NCBI RefSeq assembly: GCF_004341625.1
Contig: NZ_SLZG01000006.1
Span: 248,001-312,000 of the forward strand
DNA: 64,000 nt
Reading direction: 5' to 3'
DNA from: Rhizobium sp. BK376
GTDB taxonomy: Bacteria > Pseudomonadota > Alphaproteobacteria > Rhizobiales > Rhizobiaceae
How positions within the stretch are numbered: position 1 is the stretch's first letter; each line of letters starts with the position of its first letter. The notes beneath the pieces are model-generated. The model was given only the letters and a program-made list of their open reading frames with translations. It had not been told where the DNA came from and made no database searches. Shown here one piece after another: positions 17,714-25,921 of this stretch. Position numbers and translations under genes: made by a program.

Positions 17714-18493
17714 TCAGGAGATCTGACCGAGGAAGACTTTCAGCCGCTCGTTCTTCGGATTGCCGAAGAATTCGTCCGGTGCGCCGACTTCGAGAATCTC
17801 GCCGCGATCCATGAAGATCACCCGGTCGGCGACCTGCCGCGCAAATCCCATTTCGTGGGTCACACAGAGCATGGTCATTCCCTCCCTGGCGAGATCGATC
17901 ATCGTGTCCAGAACTTCCTTGACCATTTCCGGATCGAGCGCCGAGGTCGGCTCGTCGAACAGCATGATCTTCGGGTTCATGCACAGGGCGCGGGCGATCG
18001 CCACACGCTGCTGCTGGCCGCCTGAAAGCTGGGCGGGGTATTTCGCGGCCTGTTCGGGAATGCGCACCCGCTCCAGGTAATTGCGGGCGGTCTTTTCCGC
18101 CTCGGCTTTCGAAATGCCGCGGACCTTCATCGGGGCCAGCGTGCAGTTTTCCAGAACCGTCATGTGCGGAAAGAGATTGAACTGCTGGAAGACCATGCCG
18201 GTCTCCTGCCGCACGATATCGACATTCTTGCCGCCCGCCGTCAGATCGTGGCCGTCGACCACGATCCTGCCCTTCTGGATGATTTCAAGCTGGTTGATGC
18301 AGCGGATCAGCGTCGACTTGCCGGAGCCGGACGGGCCGCAGATGACGATCCGCTCCCCCCGGTTGACGGAAAGTTCGATATCCTTCAGAGCATGGAAGCT
18401 GCCATACCATTTGTTGACGCCTCCCATGCTTACGGCCAGATCGGAAGCTCCCCGCACGTCCGCGGTCGCTGCGTTTGCGTTACCCTCAGTCAT
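17714..18493 (-). CDS. Polar amino-acid ABC transporter ATP-binding protein (GlnQ/AapP type)
   Basis: A 259-residue ATPase with an 18-residue N-terminal extension. Walker [11 protein letters not shown], signature LSGGQQQR and Walker [13 protein letters not shown] are intact, and the ALDPE end is typical of the amino-acid (PAAT) family. It powers the two permeases encoded upstream in the same operon. Confidence 0.93.
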   Translation of the reverse strand: MTEGNANAATADVRGASDLAVSMGGVNKWYGSFHALKDIELSVNRGERIVICGPSGSGKSTLIRCINQLEIIQKGRIVVDGHDLTAGGKNVDIVRQETGMVFQQFNLFPHMTVLENCTLAPMKVRGISKAEAEKTARNYLERVRIPEQAAKYPAQLSGGQQQRVAIARALCMNPKIMLFDEPTSALDPEMVKEVLDTMIDLAREGMTMLCVTHEMGFARQVADRVIFMDRGEILEVGAPDEFFGNPKNERLKVFLGQIS

Positions 18494-18515
18494 ACGAGGA
18501 ACTCCCTTTCAGTCT

Positions 18516-19319
18516 TTACTTCTTTGCATTGGCCACGAAATCAGGCAGCGGCGCGCCGAGCCATTTTTCGTGGATCTTGTTGAGCTCGCCATCAGCCTTG
18601 GCCTTGTCGATGAAGGCGTTGACGGCGGCCAGCAGCTCCGAAGAGCCCTTGCGGACGGCGATACCCTGGACCTGCTGGCTGAGCTGTAGCTTCTGGGAGA
18701 AGCGACCCGGTGCAGCCTTCTCGATCTGGGCGGCAACGACGTTAGAGACGCCGATTAGTTCAACCTGGCCGGACAGCAGAGCCTGGACGGCGCTGGCATC
18801 GTCATCGAAGCGCTGGATCTTGGCGTCCTTCGGCGCGATCTTGGTAACGCCGGTGTCCTGCGTCGAAGCGCGGGCGACGCCGATCGTCTTGCCCGAAAGG
18901 TCCTCCGGCTTCGAGACTGCACTGTCTTTGGCGCCGAAGACGCCGATCGAGATGCCGGCATAGGGCTGCGAGAAATCGACGCTCTTTGCGCGTTCCTCGG
19001 TGATGCCGAGCGAAGCGACGAGCAGGTCGACCTGGTTGCTCTGGAGATACGGAATGCGGTTCGGACCGGTGACAGGAACGATCTGCACCTTCACGCCCCA
19101 TTCCTTGCCGAGCAGCTTGGCGACGTCGGCGTCATAGCCGTCAGGCTCGTTAGAAGCGTTCATGATGCCGAAGGGCGGGAAGTCGACCAGCATGCCGATC
19201 TTGACCGTGCCTGCGGACTTGATGCTGTCGACGGTTTGCGCCGAGGTCGTCGAAGCCATTGCGCCAACCAGGAGACCCGCGCCGATCGCGGCCATAACCA
19301 TACGTCTCGAAATATTCAT
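18516..19319 (-). CDS. Amino-acid ABC transporter substrate-binding protein, family 3
   Basis: A 267-residue periplasmic protein with a Sec signal (MNISRRMVMAAIGAG to TTSAQ, about residues 1-28). Family-3 features are a DFPPFG segment, EPDGYDADVAKLLG and GKTIGVARAS. It lies between the permease and ATPase genes. Ligand unknown; a polar amino acid or related compound is likely. Confidence 0.9.
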   Translation of the reverse strand: MNISRRMVMAAIGAGLLVGAMASTTSAQTVDSIKSAGTVKIGMLVDFPPFGIMNASNEPDGYDADVAKLLGKEWGVKVQIVPVTGPNRIPYLQSNQVDLLVASLGITEERAKSVDFSQPYAGISIGVFGAKDSAVSKPEDLSGKTIGVARASTQDTGVTKIAPKDAKIQRFDDDASAVQALLSGQVELIGVSNVVAAQIEKAAPGRFSQKLQLSQQVQGIAVRKGSSELLAAVNAFIDKAKADGELNKIHEKWLGAPLPDFVANAKK

Positions 19320-19368
19320 TTCCTACCCTTTCTGTTACGCCGGCTTCCTCCCGCCGGCTCGGGTCCCG

Positions 19369-20031
19369 TCAACGTGCCGTTGCGCGGGAAAATCTCAATT
19401 CCATGCGCCGTGCGAGCACGGAAAGCGGCCAGCACAGCACGAAATAAACAGCCGCCACCGTTCCGAAGACGAGAAACGGGCTGAAGGTTGCATTGTTGAT
19501 GATCTGCCCCTGGCGGGTGAGCTCGGTGAAACCGATGATTGCCGCCAGCGACGTGCCCTTGATGAGCTGCACCAGGAAACCGACCGTGGGCGCCACCGCA
19601 ATCCTGCTTGCCTGTGGCAGGATGATGTAGCGCATGCGATTGTAGTATCTGAGCCCGAGAGCCGTCGCCGCTTCCCTTTGGCCGGACGGAACGGCTTCAA
19701 TGCAGCCGCGCCAGATTTCACCCAGAAACGCACTCGCATGCAGCGTAAGGGCAACCGCCGCGGCAAGCCAAGGATTGATGGCGAAACCGAGAATGTTCAT
19801 GCCGAAGAAAACCAGAAAGAGCTGCATCAGAAGAGGCGTTCCCTGGAAGACGCGGATGAACCAGGTGGCGAGGAGACGCGGCCACCTGAGATCGGAAACC
19901 CGCAGCAATGCGATCAGCAGCCCACCTATACCACCGCCGACAAACGCGATCGCCGAAAGCGCGATCGTCCATCGTGCAGCAATCACGATGATCCAGAATT
20001 CATTGATGCCGAAAGGCCTGATGAGAGGCAT
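19369..20031 (-). CDS. Amino-acid ABC transporter permease
   Basis: A 220-residue HisM/GlnP-type permease with about five transmembrane helices. The coupling loop reads EAATALGLRYYNRMRYIILPQ. It starts 10 bases after the first permease gene ends and pairs with it. Confidence 0.9.
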   Translation of the reverse strand: MPLIRPFGINEFWIIVIAARWTIALSAIAFVGGGIGGLLIALLRVSDLRWPRLLATWFIRVFQGTPLLMQLFLVFFGMNILGFAINPWLAAAVALTLHASAFLGEIWRGCIEAVPSGQREAATALGLRYYNRMRYIILPQASRIAVAPTVGFLVQLIKGTSLAAIIGFTELTRQGQIINNATFSPFLVFGTVAAVYFVLCWPLSVLARRMELRFSRATAR

Positions 20032-20041
20032 GACCAGGCTC

Positions 20042-20710
20042 CTATCGGCTCAAGGGGTATTTGAAAGCGGCCTTTTCGATGACCGAGAAGATCGCCGAAA
20101 AACCGACCGACATGACAAGGTACATGATGGTGATGACGATATAGACCTCGAAGCTCGCAAAGGTCTGCGATTGCAGATTGTTGCCGGCCGCCGCAAGGTC
20201 GTCCGCAGAGATGGCGGATACGACGCTCGATGTCAGCATCAGGTAGATGAACTGGCTGGTCAGCGACGGATAAACCGTGCGGAGCGCCGGCTTCATGATG
20301 ATGTAGCGGAAGATCTGCAGCTTCGAGAGCCCGAGCGCGGTGCCAGCCTCGACCTGCCCCTTCTGGATGGATTCGATGCCTGCGCGGATAATCTCGGTCC
20401 CATAAGCGCCGAAATTGATCACCAGCGCCAGCAGTGCGGCGCTGTTCGGCGTCAGGCGCAAACCCAACGACGGAAGGCCGAAGAAGATGAAAAAGATCTG
20501 CACGAGGAAGGGCGTGTTGCGGATGACTTCGATATAGGCGTCGATCAGCCAGCGAAGAGGCGCCACACCGGATGTTTTACCGGCGGCGCAGGCGATCGAG
20601 ACGATCAGGCCGAGGATCATCGCTAAGACGGAAAGCTGAATCGTCAGCCAGGCGCCCAAGAGAAGCTGGTCGAAACCCGCAAACACGGGCTCGAAGTTCA
20701 ATTTATACAA
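20042..20710 (-). CDS. Amino-acid ABC transporter permease
   Basis: A 222-residue HisQ/GlnP-type permease with about five transmembrane helices and the coupling loop EAGTALGLSKLQIFRYIIM. It is the first gene of the importer operon. The operator-like palindrome at 20766-20781 lies 55 bases upstream of its start. Confidence 0.9.
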   Translation of the reverse strand: MYKLNFEPVFAGFDQLLLGAWLTIQLSVLAMILGLIVSIACAAGKTSGVAPLRWLIDAYIEVIRNTPFLVQIFFIFFGLPSLGLRLTPNSAALLALVINFGAYGTEIIRAGIESIQKGQVEAGTALGLSKLQIFRYIIMKPALRTVYPSLTSQFIYLMLTSSVVSAISADDLAAAGNNLQSQTFASFEVYIVITIMYLVMSVGFSAIFSVIEKAAFKYPLSR

Positions 20711-20765
20711 CTTGGGACCTCCCCAATAGCAGTCGGCTGGACGCAGCTCCTTCGGCGCCTCACCG

Positions 20766-20781
20766 TTTAGATCGATCTAAA
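20766..20781. promoter_or_regulatory. LacI-type operator, perfect palindrome
   Basis: TTTAGATCGATCTAAA, 16 bp, fully self-complementary with the central CG typical of LacI-family sites. It stands between the LacI gene and the importer operon, 55 bases before the first permease start, where bound repressor would block the operon. Confidence 0.75.
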
Positions 20782-20819
20782 AGCTTTTCCATCGAGCGTC
20801 AACAGCTATTAACGCGCAG

Positions 20820-21854
20820 TTAAGAAACAGGTGCCGCAACAGGCCCGCAGGACTGGCGAATGTGAAGCTGCGGCTCCTTCACCACCCGCCGAGGCTGGCA
20901 TGAGGGGTCCGTCAACCGGTCAAGCAGAAGCCGGGCAGCATTTTCGCCGATCGCGACAGGCGCTGTAAAAACTGACGTCAGCCGCGGACGCATGGCCTCC
21001 GCGTCGGTCACGTCGTCGAAACCGACCAGCGAGAAATTCTCTCCGACCCTCAGTCCCCGGTCGTAAAGCCCGGCGGCAAGGCCGAGTGCGATGACGTCGT
21101 TGAAGCAGACCACCGCCGTCGGCTGTTTTGCCCCATCGAAGAGAAGATGCGCAGCGGCAGCAATCTCGCGGATCTGGTTCGGCAGCCGGACGATCATGTC
21201 GGGGTTCAATCCGCACGATCGCATGGCATCGCGAAATCCCTCGACGCGCTCCCTATAGGCCGAATGAACGGGTCCGTGGACGGCAAAGGCGATTGCCCGG
21301 TGACCAAGCGAGGCGAGATGGTCGACGGCCTGGCGCATGCCGCCGGCATAATCGACGCCGGCATAGTCGATATCGTCGGAGATATGGCGGAGCACCTGAA
21401 CCAATGGCAGGCTGTGTTCGGTGAGCTGATGCAGGAATCCCGGTCCGGTGCCGGCGGCCGCGCACAGGATAACGCCGTCGACGCCATGTTCGCGCATGCG
21501 GCGCATCAACCTGTCCTGCCGCTCCACGGAGTCGCCACTGTTTGCCACGATCACCACCATACCAGCGGAATCGACCACTGCCTCGATGCCCGACAGGAGT
21601 TCGGCGAAGAACGGGTTGGTAAGGTTCGGTACGATCACGCCGACCGTATGGCTGCGCTCGGCCCGAAGACGAGCTGCGCCCATATTATAGACATAGCCAA
21701 GTTCACGCATGGCCTCCTCGACACGCGTCCTGGTCTCCGCGCCGACAAGTGGGCTCTTGCGGATGACGAGGGAGGCGGTGGCGCGGGAAACACCGGCGTG
21801 TCGTGCCACATCAAGAAGCGTTACCCGGTTTTTCTTTCTATCTTCGGATGGCAT
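20820..21854 (-). CDS. LacI-family transcriptional regulator
   Basis: A 344-residue repressor. The N-terminal HTH (VTLLDVARHAGVSRATASLV, about residues 11-30) and hinge helix are followed by a periplasmic-binding-like ligand domain (from TVGVIVPNLTNPFF). It is encoded directly upstream of, and on the same strand as, the amino-acid-type importer. LacI control of such an importer suggests that the substrate, or its breakdown product, is a sugar-like or hydroxy-acid ligand. Confidence 0.9.
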   Translation of the reverse strand: MPSEDRKKNRVTLLDVARHAGVSRATASLVIRKSPLVGAETRTRVEEAMRELGYVYNMGAARLRAERSHTVGVIVPNLTNPFFAELLSGIEAVVDSAGMVVIVANSGDSVERQDRLMRRMREHGVDGVILCAAAGTGPGFLHQLTEHSLPLVQVLRHISDDIDYAGVDYAGGMRQAVDHLASLGHRAIAFAVHGPVHSAYRERVEGFRDAMRSCGLNPDMIVRLPNQIREIAAAAHLLFDGAKQPTAVVCFNDVIALGLAAGLYDRGLRVGENFSLVGFDDVTDAEAMRPRLTSVFTAPVAIGENAARLLLDRLTDPSCQPRRVVKEPQLHIRQSCGPVAAPVS

Positions 21855-21998
21855 CGATATCGCTTAGCAGAAATTCAAATGGGCCGAACAGCCCCTTCCC
21901 TACATTGGCCTCCGCGCGGCCGCGGTCAATCCTTCTGCGTATTGACCAACTCATCATCGCATTCAGGTCAGAGGCTACCTGCGCGATTGGGTCGCGCG

Positions 21999-23507
21999 TC
22001 ATTCCGGAAAACCGGCCTTGCGATAGCCATCGATGAAATGCTCGAGCATTGCCGCGTCCCTGAACGGCTCGGTCATCGCCCAGTGGCCGATTGTAAAACG
22101 CGGATTGCCGACGAGGAACAATTCAGCCTCGACGCGCGCCTCGTCGAGACGGCCCAGCTGCGCAAGACTAGCCGCCAGGAACCGGCGTGAACTGGTCCGA
22201 TAGGTCTCGTCCCTTCGCAATGTCTCCACAGCGGCTGCGTATTCGCCGGCCGCATATTGCGCCTGGCCGCGCACAAGATAATACCAGCCCGGCGGAAACG
22301 GGTTCAGCCGGAACGCCTTGGCGATATGCTCAAGCCCTTCCCCCACCCGCCCGGCCAGGACCGCGATGTCGGATAATGCCGCAAAGGTGTCAGCCTCGTT
22401 CGGGTCCAGCTCGATCGCCTTGGCGAATTCCGCATCCGCCTCGGCAAAACTGCGCTCATAGGAAAGCAGGTAAGCGAGAATCCAGCGGCAGCCGGCATCG
22501 TTGGGATCAAGCGCGACAGCCCTGCGCGCCAGATCTAAAGCGATACCACGGGCAGGCTCCGTTGGTCCGCCGGAATGCACCCATCCCATCCAGTGGTTCA
22601 TGGCCAGCCAGCGATAGGCCTCGGCATAATCAGGGTCGAGCGCAATCGCGCGCGTGAGCATCAAATGCGCCTCCTGCGCCGTCTGCGGTGAATCGTCCAT
22701 CAGCTTGCGCGCCCGCACGCAGAGATCATAAGCCTCAAGACTCTTGGGGCGATTGCGCGGTGGCGGTGCGCGCAGCCGGCCGAGCAGCGCCTCCACAATC
22801 TTGCCGGTGACCTCGTCCTGAACGGCAAAGATATCGTCCAGGCTGCGATCGAAGCGTTCCGCCCAGAGATGATCGCCATTTACAGCATCGACCAACTGCG
22901 CGTTGATGCGCACGCGTCCCGCGATGCGTCTTGCGCTACCCTCCAGCAGATAGCGCACGCCAAGCTCCTCGGCGATCGCGCGCGCATTCATCGCCTTTCC
23001 CTTGTAGGCAAAGGCGGAGTTGCGCGCGATGACGAAGAGGCCTCTTGTCCTAGACAGGTCGGTGATCAGGTCTTCGGTCAGGCCATCCGCAAAGGATTCC
23101 TGCGCGGGATCATCACCAATATTGACGAAAGGCAACACGGCGATCGATGGCTTGTCCGGCAAGGGCAAAGATTTCGGCATCGCGCCGCTAAGCTGTTCGA
23201 TAACCCCGATAAAGCGATAACCGACACGCGGAACCGTGACGATCCAGTCATCGCCATCGGCGGTAACACCAAGAAGTTTGCGCAGCTGCGAAATCTGGAC
23301 GGTGAGATTGCCTTCCTCAACCGCCATGCCAGGCCACGCGGCATCCATCAGCTCGGCTTTGCCAAGAATTTCGCCGGGCCGCTCGACGAGCGCTGCAAGC
23401 AGCTGCAGTCCGCGGTGACTGACGGCAACGGTATCACCGTTCCGCAGGAGCGTTCCCGCACCCGGATCAAGCACGAACGGACCAAAAGCAAAGCGCAATC
23501 CCCGCAT
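21999..23507 (-). CDS. Winged-helix/TolB-N/TPR regulator (CadC/cyclase-associated type)
   Basis: A 502-residue protein. An OmpR/CadC-type winged helix occupies about residues 5-105 (ending VPRVGYRFIG). A TolB-N-like domain follows (SIAVLPFVNIGDDPAQESFADGL, about 120-250), then TPR repeats (about 290-480). No transmembrane helix is evident, so it is probably cytosolic. Such proteins are often mis-called adenylate cyclases, but no cyclase domain is present. Its target is unknown. The ureohydrolase gene lies upstream on the same strand, 32 bases away. Confidence 0.8.
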   Translation of the reverse strand: MRGLRFAFGPFVLDPGAGTLLRNGDTVAVSHRGLQLLAALVERPGEILGKAELMDAAWPGMAVEEGNLTVQISQLRKLLGVTADGDDWIVTVPRVGYRFIGVIEQLSGAMPKSLPLPDKPSIAVLPFVNIGDDPAQESFADGLTEDLITDLSRTRGLFVIARNSAFAYKGKAMNARAIAEELGVRYLLEGSARRIAGRVRINAQLVDAVNGDHLWAERFDRSLDDIFAVQDEVTGKIVEALLGRLRAPPPRNRPKSLEAYDLCVRARKLMDDSPQTAQEAHLMLTRAIALDPDYAEAYRWLAMNHWMGWVHSGGPTEPARGIALDLARRAVALDPNDAGCRWILAYLLSYERSFAEADAEFAKAIELDPNEADTFAALSDIAVLAGRVGEGLEHIAKAFRLNPFPPGWYYLVRGQAQYAAGEYAAAVETLRRDETYRTSSRRFLAASLAQLGRLDEARVEAELFLVGNPRFTIGHWAMTEPFRDAAMLEHFIDGYRKAGFPE

Positions 23508-23539
23508 GCGGCATATCCTAGGGCCATTCGGGCCGGGGT

Positions 23540-24451
23540 CTAGACCTGCCTGACGATGGCGCCGATCGCGTTGACAAGAAGACGCGCCGCGGTCAGCGCC
23601 GACAGAGCCTCGATGTCGGCGGGAGGATAGAGCTCGACAAGGTCGAATCCTGCGATCCAGGCCCGCCTGCCGAGGCCCGCGATCAGATCGATCACCTGGG
23701 TGTAGGTAAGGCCGCCGGGGGTACGCGCGGCCACGCCCGGCATAATGGCCGGATCGAGCCCGTCGCAGTCGAGCGTGACAACGACCCGAGCTCCTTCCGG
23801 AATATGCCGGAGAGCGGCTTCGACGCCATCGGCATGAACCTCGCGCGCGGTCACGAAAAGGCTGCCATAGTGCCTTGCCGCCTCGATCTCGGTAACGCGT
23901 GCGCTGCCAACGCCGCGGATGCCGACCTGCACCATGCCGGCAACATGCGCCATCTCGCTCGCCCGGCGCATCGGGTTCGAATAGCCGTAGCGTTCGCCAT
24001 GCAGCTCGTCGCGCCAGTCGATATGGGCGTCGATCTGCAGGATCCAGACCGGCCCGTGATCGGCAAAGCCGGCAAAAAAGGGAATTGGCACGGAATCATC
24101 GCCTCCGAGCAGGATCGGCACGGCAGACAGTGCCAGGATCTCGCGGGTCTTCGCCTCAATCCGTGCCCGGTTTCCGACATTGTCGTGCATCGATGTCTCG
24201 ACGTTACCGACATCGATGCACGAGATCGGCTTGCCATCGAATAGCGGGCCGCCGAGATCGAAATCCCAGTGTTCGACGAGCGCGGCATCGTCTTGGCTCG
24301 CAGCCCTGATGGCGTCGGCAGCAAGGACATAGCCGCTGCTGTCCTTGCCGGGATATGTGCTGCCGTGACCGGCTCCAAAGATCACCGCACGGGGCACGCG
24401 TCCATCGGCGAGGCGATCGGGAAAACCGAGAAAGCGAGGTGAAGCGGTCAT
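23540..24451 (-). CDS. Ureohydrolase (agmatinase/arginase family) with altered metal motif
   Basis: A 303-residue dimanganese hydrolase that would release urea from a guanidino compound. Metal motifs are GGDDS (116-120), DAHID (141-145) and LDCDGLDP. The first motif is normally GGDHS, so a metal-binding histidine is replaced by D119. Agmatine, guanidinobutyrate or another guanidino acid could be the substrate. ATG 24451 is the likely start; a longer frame from a TTG at 24550 would add an HQD repeat tail with no good ribosome site. A 9-bp tandem repeat lies directly upstream. Confidence 0.82.
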   Translation of the reverse strand: MTASPRFLGFPDRLADGRVPRAVIFGAGHGSTYPGKDSSGYVLAADAIRAASQDDAALVEHWDFDLGGPLFDGKPISCIDVGNVETSMHDNVGNRARIEAKTREILALSAVPILLGGDDSVPIPFFAGFADHGPVWILQIDAHIDWRDELHGERYGYSNPMRRASEMAHVAGMVQVGIRGVGSARVTEIEAARHYGSLFVTAREVHADGVEAALRHIPEGARVVVTLDCDGLDPAIMPGVAARTPGGLTYTQVIDLIAGLGRRAWIAGFDLVELYPPADIEALSALTAARLLVNAIGAIVRQV

Positions 24452-24452
24452 G

Positions 24453-24515
24453 TCCTGATGGTCCTGATGGTCCTGATGGTCCTGATGGTCCTGATGGTCC
24501 TGATGATCCTGATGA
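24453..24515. repeat. 9-bp tandem repeat (7 copies) at the ureohydrolase translation start
   Basis: Five copies of TCCTGATGG and two of TCCTGATGA in direct head-to-tail order. On the gene strand each unit carries an AGGA core, so the array repeats a ribosome-binding-like motif just ahead of the ATG at 24451. The unit is a multiple of three, so copy-number change would not shift an upstream frame. Confidence 0.9.
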
Positions 24516-24675
24516 TGTTCCGGCTGAAGGCTAAGCCTGCAAGGTCGCAAGATTAGACGGTTCGGAAGTTTTTGGAATTATTTGGGGAAGCTTAATTACA
24601 ACATCCGTCCGATCCCGCAGAAGTCATCCTCTTTCAGGTTGAGCCCCAAAATCTCGAACCATATGGAGGATTGCC

Positions 24676-25899
24676 ATGAACGATACTCCCCCAGCGAGGC
24701 CGGCGGAAGTGTCCGACCGGCACGACAGCCCCGTAACCCTGAGAAACATCAACGCTACCGACAACACGACATTACCGCGAGAGGATCGGATTCCGTGGGC
24801 CGCGATGGCGGGTATCATCGCAACGGTCACGGTATTTGCCGTGGCTCAGGGACTGACCTATCCACTGCTCAGCTTCATCCTGGAACGGGAGGGGACGACG
24901 TCGAGCCTGATCGGCCTGTCGGCGGCCATGACACCGCTGGGTTTCATCGCATCCGCGCCCTTCATCCCGGCGCTGGCGCGACGTATGGGCGGAGCACGGC
25001 TTGCGATCCTGTGTTCGATCCTGGCTGCGATCATCCTGATTGCAATTGCCTGGATGCCGCTGCGCTTCCTGCTAGGCTTCTTTGCCAATCCGCTTTACGT
25101 GATCAGTGAAACCTGGCTGATCACGATCACCCCCGCCTCGCGCCGGGGTCGCATCATGGGCCTCTATTCATCGATCGTTTCGGGCGGCTTCGCCATCGGC
25201 CCGCTGTCGCTTGGCCTGGTCGGCACGCAGGGTTGGCCGCCCTTCATGATCGGCATCGCGGCCTTCCTCCTCTGCGGCGTGATCGTCCTTGCGGTGGTGC
25301 CGCACCTGCCTAACATGCCGCATGAAGAAGGCAGGTCAACATCGGTCGGCGGCTTCCTCACACTGGCGCCCCTCCTGTTGTTTGCGGTTTTCACGGCTGC
25401 CGCCTTCGAACAGATCCTGCTTTCCCTATTCGCGGTCTATGGCGCCGCACTCGGCAGCGCGGAGGAGCGTGTTGCTTCGATTATCACCTGCTTCATCGCA
25501 GGCAATGCCGTGCTGCAGATTTTGCTCGGGCGCCTAGCCGAACAATTTGACTCGAGGCGGACCTTGTTATTCTGTGTCCTGGCCTGCATAGCCGGCTGTC
25601 TGCTGGTGTCGCCGGCCTTCAACTCATGGCTCATCTGGCCGCTCGTTTTCGTCTGGGGCGGGGTCTCGTTCGGGATATACACCATGTCCTTGATCCAGCT
25701 CGGCGAGCGTTTCACCGGTCCAGCCTTGATCACCGGTAACGCGGCGTTCGCGTCAGCATGGGGTATCGGCGGCATTTTGGGCTCGCCGGCGACAGGACTG
25801 GCAATGCAAGCGGCGGGACATCAGGGGCTGCCGCTGTCCCTCGGTCTGCTGTCCGGCCTATTGGCTGTCTTTCTTATGGTGGAGAGACGGAGGGATTGA
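24676..25899 (+). CDS. MFS transporter (YcaD-like)
   Basis: A 407-residue inner-membrane transporter with about 12 helices after a hydrophilic N-terminus of roughly 35 residues. The MFS loop motif appears as RRMGGARLAIL, and a second RRGRIMGLYSS follows helix 4-5. The start is supported by GGAGG eight bases upstream. It is divergent from the ureohydrolase gene, sharing a 224-base region, so it may export or import a related guanidino compound or polyamine. That is a positional inference. Confidence 0.85.
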   Translation: MNDTPPARPAEVSDRHDSPVTLRNINATDNTTLPREDRIPWAAMAGIIATVTVFAVAQGLTYPLLSFILEREGTTSSLIGLSAAMTPLGFIASAPFIPALARRMGGARLAILCSILAAIILIAIAWMPLRFLLGFFANPLYVISETWLITITPASRRGRIMGLYSSIVSGGFAIGPLSLGLVGTQGWPPFMIGIAAFLLCGVIVLAVVPHLPNMPHEEGRSTSVGGFLTLAPLLLFAVFTAAAFEQILLSLFAVYGAALGSAEERVASIITCFIAGNAVLQILLGRLAEQFDSRRTLLFCVLACIAGCLLVSPAFNSWLIWPLVFVWGGVSFGIYTMSLIQLGERFTGPALITGNAAFASAWGIGGILGSPATGLAMQAAGHQGLPLSLGLLSGLLAVFLMVERRRD

Positions 25900-25921
25900 T
25901 GGAGGCCTTTCCCTCGCGACC

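Noticed and set aside
21999..23507. Adenylate or guanylate cyclase
   Set aside because: No cyclase catalytic domain is present; only winged-helix, TolB-N-like and TPR parts.
24453..24515. CRISPR array
   Set aside because: The units are 9 bp and contiguous with no spacers; it is a simple tandem repeat.
24452..24550. N-terminal HQD-repeat extension of the ureohydrolase as real protein
   Set aside because: It would need a TTG start with no ribosome site, and the family N-terminus fits ATG 24451. Kept only as an alternative.
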